Position numbers and translations under genes: made by a program. A stretch of 49,200 bases of DNA from Synergistales bacterium (lineage in GTDB: Bacteria > Synergistota > Synergistia > Synergistales > Aminobacteriaceae), in NCBI GenBank assembly GCA_025997955.1, contig BNVH01000015.1, positions 1 through 49,200 on the forward strand, given 5' to 3'. The notes under the pieces are model-generated. The model made no database searches, was not told the origin of the DNA, and saw only the letters and a list, made by a program, of their open reading frames with translations. Within the stretch, counting starts at the first letter, position 1. Each line of letters opens with the position of its first letter. Below, in pieces: positions 44,189 through 49,200 of the stretch.

Positions 44189-45631
44189 TCAGTTTATCTT
44201 CGCTCTCTCGGTTCGTGCCGGCTGGTAGTTGGGGTTGATGGAGAGCGCTTTATCGAACCACGCGGCGGCGGCGTCAGCATTGTTTTTCAGCTTTTGCGCC
44301 GACATGCCGGCCCAGTATGCCGCGAGATAATCGCCTCTATAGTCGTCGGCCAGCTTGCAGAACATCTGGTAGGCGTCCTTGTACCTGATGCCTTTATAGA
44401 GACTATAGGCTTTGATATGGGCCATTTTCATTATGTTAGCCTCGTCGGAGGAGATTGGGTAGGTGTCGATTATCTTTACGTCAGTAGCCGTGTTTGTAGC
44501 GACGTCAGTTCTGACGGGCTGAGGAGGGGTCTCTTTAGGCTCCTGTCTTGGTACGGCTGGAGGAGTGGTTGGCCTTGATATTTCGGCGGGAGGAGTGATT
44601 GGCCTTGACTCGACAGGAGGAGTAGGAGTAGGAGTAGGAGTAGGAGTAGTTCGCGCCATACGAGGTGTTTCACGTGTCCCGCCGGACGAGGCGGGGCGGG
44701 TGGCCGCGAATCTTATTTTTTTGAGCTCGACGCTCGTGATAGGCTCGATCTTATCTCCGCGCCGGATGTTCTCAAGCTTGCCGCCTTTTGCGACTAATTC
44801 GCATGTGCTGTGAGCGCTCTCCGCGTTGCTCACTTTCAGTCCCGCCAGAGGTATCTTTTCTTTGTCTATAACCTCGCCGGACATATTTCGTATAGCTTGC
44901 CCTTCGACGTAGACGAGGTACAACGACCCTTCTTTCGCGCCCATCGTGGAACCTACATCGATAAGGACGTGTTTCTTGTCTTTGGCTTCTATAATGTAGG
45001 AGTTTTCTCCGCCTAAGAATTCACGAATTTCGTGGCTGAGGCGGTTTACGGCGTCCGCTATGGCGCGCGCCTCCAAGCCTCCGTATTCCTTTTCGATATA
45101 CGCGAAGCCCTGCATAGTGATTCCGCCGCTTGAGCTTGACGAAGATCCGGTCTCGGATATGGCCAGACAGACCTCGGATGTCGTAACGTCGACAATCCGC
45201 GCGTTTATCGTCACTTTTACCTCTTGTTTTTCGCTCTTTATGTTAAACATTCCCATAAGAGGAATCGCTCCGCCGGACGTACGGCGTGAGATTTCTGTGA
45301 CCGCGCCAAGCAGCATATATTGCATCCCGGCTATTCTGCCGACCTCGGCGGCGGTGTTTACGTCGACGAGCCCCGATATGGCGATTTTGTGTTCGCGGGC
45401 TATCAAATCTAAGCGAGCCCGTTCAACGACGGCTATGCTTTTTGAATTTGTGAGCGTGCGCGTAAAGACATCCATTATCGCGTCAGCCTCCATAGGAGAC
45501 ACGCCATTGGCCTTGCTGACAAATTCCATCACGCCAAGCTGTACAATGTCAGAATTAGCGGCCTCCGCCGACACCCCAAAATCCAAAAACAGTAAATACA
45601 ACGCCACTATTGATACCGCTACACGCTTCAT
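44189..45631 (-). CDS. Exported CsgG-family protein with Pro/Thr linker and TPR-like tail
   Basis: A 480-residue exported protein. After a signal peptide ending near AEAANS, with no lipobox Cys, residues 28-200 form a CsgG-type domain (LGVMEFVSKANG; VVERARLDLIAREHK; GMQYMLLGAVTEIS). A beta-rich middle region follows (SLYLVYVEGQAIRNM; RGDKIEPITSVELK). A Pro/Thr-rich linker (hexamer DNA repeat at 44616-44648) leads to two TPR-like units (YKDAYQMFCKLADDYRG; AAAAWFDKALSINPNY). The N-terminal ~310 residues are almost identical to the paralogue at 46932-48686. Confidence 0.8.
   Translation of the reverse strand: MKRVAVSIVALYLLFLDFGVSAEAANSDIVQLGVMEFVSKANGVSPMEADAIMDVFTRTLTNSKSIAVVERARLDLIAREHKIAISGLVDVNTAAEVGRIAGMQYMLLGAVTEISRRTSGGAIPLMGMFNIKSEKQEVKVTINARIVDVTTSEVCLAISETGSSSSSSGGITMQGFAYIEKEYGGLEARAIADAVNRLSHEIREFLGGENSYIIEAKDKKHVLIDVGSTMGAKEGSLYLVYVEGQAIRNMSGEVIDKEKIPLAGLKVSNAESAHSTCELVAKGGKLENIRRGDKIEPITSVELKKIRFAATRPASSGGTRETPRMARTTPTPTPTPTPPVESRPITPPAEISRPTTPPAVPRQEPKETPPQPVRTDVATNTATDVKIIDTYPISSDEANIMKMAHIKAYSLYKGIRYKDAYQMFCKLADDYRGDYLAAYWAGMSAQKLKNNADAAAAWFDKALSINPNYQPARTERAKIN
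44616..44648 (-). repeat. Hexanucleotide repeat (TACTCC)n encoding Thr-Pro
   Basis: About five units of GGAGTA on the plus strand encode the (TP)n part of the linker. Being 6 nt long, changes in number keep the frame. Confidence 0.9.
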
Positions 45632-45671
45632 TTTGATAGGTCCTCCTTGGAAAATAACTTAATCCGCCCTG

Positions 45672-46292
45672 TTATTCCCAGTCGTATTCTTCCATAGCTT
45701 CCACATGCTTCATAACGGCGTTGCGCGTCGCTGAGGCGAGTATACCGCCGTAAGAACCCTGGGCGAAGCCGCCGAACTTCGTTATTATCCCAGCGGCCTC
45801 GCGTTTCGCGCTCCCCTGCTCGGCGGCGGCGTAGACGACTTCGCTAGTCTCGTTGTTGATAACGCGAATGTCGAGCGTCACATAGGCCGTTTTGCCAGCG
45901 GCGCCGCCCGCGATACCGGGGAGGACGACAGCCCCGCCCTTGGCGTTGTAGTGGTAAAGCGTCACGGCGCCGGTCATCGTGTATTGCGCTCCCTTGAGCT
46001 TGCCGACGGCCGGAGCCGTGGACGAGTCCATCAAGCCAGACTGCCCCAAGCGAATCTCGTCCGCGATATAGTCCAACTTCTCGCGCTCCATCAGGCTGAA
46101 GATGCCTGAGTTGTAGAGCTCCGTCGTCATCATCTCGTTGATGGCCTCGGCTGGTACTTTTTCGCTTGTCTTGTTGTCAAAAGCGCGCACAGACAGCCTC
46201 GGCTTTGCCTCGGCCCGCGTCCCTGAGAAAGCGATGGCGAGACAAAGCGCGACGGTCAAAATTTTCCATATGGTCTTATTGAAAATTTTCAT
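45672..46292 (-). CDS. Exported CsgG/LpoB-like protein (short)
   Basis: A 206-residue exported protein with a signal peptide (TVALCLAIAFSGTRAEA) and a single CsgG-like domain: RLSVRAFDNKTSEKV, MEREKLDYIADEIRLGQSG, GAQYTMTGAVTLYHY, YVTLDIRVINNETSEVV. It has no lipobox cysteine at the cleavage site. CsgG itself is an outer-membrane secretion pore; most relatives are periplasmic or lipoproteins of unknown role. It is one of four consecutive CsgG/LpoB-type genes upstream of essC. Confidence 0.8.
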   Translation of the reverse strand: MKIFNKTIWKILTVALCLAIAFSGTRAEAKPRLSVRAFDNKTSEKVPAEAINEMMTTELYNSGIFSLMEREKLDYIADEIRLGQSGLMDSSTAPAVGKLKGAQYTMTGAVTLYHYNAKGGAVVLPGIAGGAAGKTAYVTLDIRVINNETSEVVYAAAEQGSAKREAAGIITKFGGFAQGSYGGILASATRNAVMKHVEAMEEYDWE

Positions 46293-46308
46293 AAAGTTCC
46301 TCCTTGTA

Positions 46309-46893
46309 TTATTGAGTCATTCTATCGACGGCCAACCGCGCCGCCGCCTCTATGGATTTTTGCGCCGCCTCGTCCTGCGTGTACCCCACCTGTTTGCCCT
46401 GCACTGTGTCAGCGTATACCAAAGAAGCGCCCGACACGGCCTGCACGGCCAAGGACGACGTGCCCGTGTAAAGCCCGAACTCGTTCTCTCTGGGTTCACC
46501 GGCGCGCTCCTGAACCACTATCGAAACGCTTACGCCATACTGAGAACCCAATTTCAGTATGGCCTCGACATTTCCCTCAAGGGCTAATCTATTGGCCTTG
46601 TCGCGCCTGATGGCGGCTAACTTCTTTTCGTCGACGATCTTATAGCCCCTCGCGCGTAGCTGCTGAGCCATGATAGATGTCACAGCGGCGGCGTGCTGCT
46701 CGTCCTCGCCCTTGACCAAGATGGCCACGAAGCCTTTTTTGGGCAGGGGCTCAGGGGTATACCCCGCCTCCTTTGGCGGCGCGGAGAGCTTGCCCTTCTT
46801 GGCCGCGGCGTAAGATGGCGCCGCTACAAGAAAACCTACGCAGCAGACGAGAATAAAAACCCAAATAAATCTCGCTATATTATGCTTTTTCAT
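46309..46893 (-). CDS. Exported small envelope protein, CsgG/LpoB-like fold suspected
   Basis: A 194-residue protein with a signal peptide (IWVFILVCCVGFLVAAPSYAAA). Its core (GFVAILVKGEDEQHAAAVTSIMAQQLRARGYKIVDE, then IVVQERAGEPREN) has the strand-helix-strand order seen in the FlgT middle domain and LpoB-like proteins. I do not recognise a specific family. It sits between two CsgG-type genes on the same strand, 16 nt before the next start. Confidence 0.6.
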   Translation of the reverse strand: MKKHNIARFIWVFILVCCVGFLVAAPSYAAAKKGKLSAPPKEAGYTPEPLPKKGFVAILVKGEDEQHAAAVTSIMAQQLRARGYKIVDEKKLAAIRRDKANRLALEGNVEAILKLGSQYGVSVSIVVQERAGEPRENEFGLYTGTSSLAVQAVSGASLVYADTVQGKQVGYTQDEAAQKSIEAAARLAVDRMTQ

Positions 46894-46931
46894 TATTGTA
46901 ACTCCCTCCTTACTAAAATCTATTTGTTGAG

Positions 46932-48686
46932 TCAGTTGCCAACGCGTACCTCTATTTTTTTAAAAATTGAGACCGTCTTGAAGGTCGACTTACTTGATCC
47001 GCCAAAGAAACCGTAATTCTCGATCTCCGGTATCTTGAATTGCTTTTTCGTGACGTCGTAATTAAGGCATTCGTCGTCATTTACATAACACTTGACGGTG
47101 TTAGTGTTGCGAAATAACTCCACTTTCAAGACCATCGGCCCCTGTTTATACTGCGACTGCTTCAACGGAGCTTCGGCTATCACTTTTGTGTAGTCGGATT
47201 TTCCTACGTAATTGATTAAAAATATTTTAGTTCCGCTCACGTAAGCTGCCATGTACATACTTGGATTATCGCTGCCGAAGAAGACGCCGCTGCCTCCATT
47301 ATCCAACCGATCAATATAAACCTCTATCTCCCAATGGTTCAGTGTTCTAAGCGGTTTTTTGATAGTATAGACCCATCTACCATACCAACCTTTTTTGGTC
47401 GTAAACTTTACTCCGCTTCCTGGGGCAGGTTCGCTAATTATATCTTCGCGTTCGGTTTTTTTATCTGTTCTAGGAACAGATTCACCCCAGTCAACCCATT
47501 GTCCATTCCCCTTTGGTTCGTTTCTCAATGACGGCATAGTAGTCTCTTGTTTCTGCGTCTCTACCGGCCTTGTGCTTGGCTGAGGTTTTGTGGGTGTGGG
47601 CTGCGTAGTCATGGCAGGGGTGGGCTTCGGCGCGGCGGGGGGAGGGGTTGAGGGAGTGCGGGCGGGAGAGGTGGTTGACCTTGACGCGACAGGACGAGTG
47701 GTAGTTTGCGCCATACGAGGTGTTTCGCGTGTTCCGCCGGACGAGGAGGGGCGGGTGGCCGCGAATTTCATTTTTTTGACCTCGGCGCTCGTGATAGGCT
47801 CGATCCTATCTCCGCGCCGGATGTTATCAACCTTGCCGCCTTTTGAGACTAATTCGCATACGCTGTGAGCGCTCTCCGCATTGCTCACTTTCAGCGCCGC
47901 CAAAGGTATCTTTTCTCTGTCTATGACCTCGCCAGACATATTTCGTATAGCTTGTCCTTCGGCGTAGACGAGGTACAACGACCCTTTTTTCGCGCCCATC
48001 GTGGAGCCCACGTCGATACGGACGTGATTCTTGTCTTTGACTTCTATAACGTAGGAGTTTTCTCCGCCTAAGAATTCACGAATTTCGTGGCTAAGGCGGT
48101 TTACGGCGTCCGCTATAGCGCGCGCTTCCAAGCCTCCGAATTCCTTTTCGATATACGCGAAGCCCTGCATAGTGATTCCGCCACTTGAGCTTGACGAAGA
48201 CCCGGTCTCGGAGATGGCCAGACAAACCTCAGATGTCGTAACGTCAACAATCCGCGCGTTTATCGTCACTCTTACCTCTTGTTTTTCGCCGCCTATGGCA
48301 ACCCCTCCCAGAAAAGGAAGAGGAACCGTCCCGCCTGACGTGTGGCGGGAGAGTTCTGTGACCGCGCCAAGCAGCATATATTGCACCCCGGCTATTCTGC
48401 CTATCTCGGCGGCGGTGTTTACGTCGACGAGCCCCGACATGGCGAGTTTTTGTTCGCGGGCTATCAAATCTAAGCGAGCCCGTTCAACGACGGCTATGCT
48501 TTTTGAATTTGTGAGCGTGAGCGTAAAAACATCCATTATCGCGTCAGCCTCCATAGGAGACACGCCATTGGCCTTGCTGACAAACTCCATCACACCAAGC
48601 TGTACAATGTCGGAATTAGCGGCCTCAGACGCTACGGGAAAAGCGAGCAGCGACAAAACCAAAAAAGCGATTCTCAAAATCCTCAT
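46932..48686 (-). CDS. Exported CsgG-family protein with concanavalin-like C-terminal domain
   Basis: A 584-residue exported protein. The signal peptide (ILRIAFLVLSLLAFPVASEA) and CsgG-type domain are near-identical to the protein at 44189-45631. Its linker is longer and Pro/Thr-rich, and in place of TPRs it ends in a ~150-residue beta-rich domain resembling LamG/DUF1080 jelly rolls (GWYGRWVYTIKKPLRTLNHWE; GVFFGSDNPSMYM; VLKVELFRNTNTVKCYVN), which often bind carbohydrate. The ATG at 48686 has GAGAGGA upstream; the frame is open for 34 more codons. It is the first gene of the 16-gene train. Confidence 0.78.
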   Translation of the reverse strand: MRILRIAFLVLSLLAFPVASEAANSDIVQLGVMEFVSKANGVSPMEADAIMDVFTLTLTNSKSIAVVERARLDLIAREQKLAMSGLVDVNTAAEIGRIAGVQYMLLGAVTELSRHTSGGTVPLPFLGGVAIGGEKQEVRVTINARIVDVTTSEVCLAISETGSSSSSSGGITMQGFAYIEKEFGGLEARAIADAVNRLSHEIREFLGGENSYVIEVKDKNHVRIDVGSTMGAKKGSLYLVYAEGQAIRNMSGEVIDREKIPLAALKVSNAESAHSVCELVSKGGKVDNIRRGDRIEPITSAEVKKMKFAATRPSSSGGTRETPRMAQTTTRPVASRSTTSPARTPSTPPPAAPKPTPAMTTQPTPTKPQPSTRPVETQKQETTMPSLRNEPKGNGQWVDWGESVPRTDKKTEREDIISEPAPGSGVKFTTKKGWYGRWVYTIKKPLRTLNHWEIEVYIDRLDNGGSGVFFGSDNPSMYMAAYVSGTKIFLINYVGKSDYTKVIAEAPLKQSQYKQGPMVLKVELFRNTNTVKCYVNDDECLNYDVTKKQFKIPEIENYGFFGGSSKSTFKTVSIFKKIEVRVGN

Positions 48687-48737
48687 AAGAAAACAACATC
48701 CTCTCTTTTGCGTGTTTTCGGTAAGTAACCCAAAAAA

Positions 48738-48780
48738 AGTCCCTCTCCGCACCAGCGTAAACCGGTAACGAAAAGGGACT
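48738..48780 (-). terminator. Terminator-like leader hairpin upstream of the CsgG/type VII gene train
   Basis: On the minus strand AGTCCCT pairs with AGGGACT across a 29-nt loop, followed by six more T. It lies 52-94 nt upstream of the first start codon, so it could attenuate the whole train. On the plus strand the same bases include AAGTCCCTCTCCGCACCA, which looks like a tRNA 3' end. The remainder of 48687-49143 holds a duplicated CCCAAGCT and a 9-bp A/T-rich stem (48811-48853), and no gene I can support. Confidence 0.4.
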
Positions 48781-49059
48781 ATGCACACATATTATTATGC
48801 GAACTCAGAGCAAAAAAGCTCCCAAGCTCCCAAGCTATTGTAGCGCTTTTTTGAATTGAAAACATCGGTAAAAACCACTAAAAATCACCTTCGCGCCTCT
48901 TGGTTTTTGCAAGTCTATAATAATAATATTTTTAACAGAGTAGCACATGGAAGGACAAAGCGCAATATAATTTCGCGCGTCTGTCGCGCGTCCAAATCGA
49001 CCTCGACCATCCTTTCGCCCTTCAACGAAAGACGGAGCGAGGCAATACGCCAACGGATT

Positions 49060-49068
49060 TGATATAAT
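49060..49068 (+). promoter_or_regulatory. Candidate extended -10 promoter for the right-edge Rpn gene
   Basis: TGATATAAT matches an extended -10 element, about 75 nt upstream of the start at 49144. No clear -35 box. The same element type precedes the other Rpn copy (31103-31111). Confidence 0.45.
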
Positions 49069-49143
49069 ACGGAAAAAAGAATAGGGCGTGTTACCAATCT
49101 TTTTTCAAATATTTTACTCAGTCGTGCGCGGGAGGTGTCTCAT

Positions 49144-49200
49144 ATGATTAAAAGACCGCACAAATGGCGCGACACCGCGTGGAAACAGGCGATAGTTGAC
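49144..49200 (+). CDS. Rpn/PD-(D/E)XK transposase-like protein, 3' truncated by the window
   Basis: Only the first 19 codons are visible (MIKRPHKWRDTAWKQAIVD). They match the start of the Rpn-like protein at 30060-30992 almost residue for residue, and the DNA is about 85 percent identical over the shared codons. GGAGGTG lies 8-9 nt upstream of the ATG. It faces away from the type VII train, mirror-image to the copy at 30992. Confidence 0.85.
   Translation, partial: MIKRPHKWRDTAWKQAIVD

Overview
The window looks like the chromosome of an anaerobic, CO/CO2-metabolising (acetogen-type) bacterium, probably gut-associated and probably diderm. Evidence for anaerobiosis and acetogenic carbon metabolism is a complete CO dehydrogenase/acetyl-CoA synthase operon with intact metal ligands. 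Evidence for two membranes is indirect: an LplT-like lysophospholipid-type transporter, several Sec-exported CsgG/FlgT-type envelope proteins and a gtr-like glycosylation locus. Many PD-(D/E)XK (AAA/DUF1703-type and Rpn-type) genes and toxin-antitoxin pairs fit host-associated anaerobes such as Synergistota, termite-gut spirochaetes or Desulfobacterota. The phylum cannot be fixed from this sequence alone.

Layout. 1-6.8 kb: a 5'-truncated AAA/PD-(D/E)XK gene, a sugar nucleotidyltransferase, an MFS transporter, a Phd/RelE-type toxin-antitoxin pair, an FprA flavodiiron protein and transaldolase. 7.1-17.5 kb: acsC, a RACo-type activator, cooC, acsD, acsE, acsA/cooS, acsB and a DUF3786 gene, tightly packed and closed by an intrinsic terminator. 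17.6-30 kb: a hypervariable surface-glycan region. It holds a near-consensus promoter running into a 9-copy heptamer repeat, a methyltransferase-glycosyltransferase fusion, further methyltransferases, a GtrB-like glycosyltransferase and three multi-membrane-span glycosyltransferase paralogues ending in Sel1 repeats. Two 14-G tracts and one 9-G tract lie in coding sequence. One paralogue is split by a 334-bp transposase-less IS200/IS605-type element. Partial duplications, an Rpn nuclease and a DinJ/YafQ pair are interspersed.

31.1-48.7 kb: one long minus-strand gene train that I regard as the main discovery. It encodes a type VII (WXG100/EssC) secretion-like system: a 1500-residue FHA-FHA-TM-FtsK3 ATPase, a YukD-like protein, two WXG100 proteins, small helical partners, an EspG-like candidate chaperone, a WXG-like/CHAP peptidoglycan hydrolase and a WXG-like protein with a glycine-rich tail. 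It is joined downstream to an FHA protein, a PP2C phosphatase and an active-looking Ser/Thr kinase. Upstream it is joined to five exported CsgG/LpoB/FlgT-like envelope proteins. EssA, EssB and EsaA homologues were not recognised. The block is bracketed by two outward-facing, near-identical Rpn gene starts (30992 and 49144).

How the parts may work together (inference): kinase, phosphatase and FHA domains would switch the EssC-type motor by threonine phosphorylation, as PpkA/PppA/Fha do for type VI secretion. The CHAP enzyme would open peptidoglycan, and the CsgG/FlgT-like proteins would provide periplasmic or outer-membrane structure that a monoderm type VII system does not need. The glycan region looks like a set of contingency loci that vary the cell surface.
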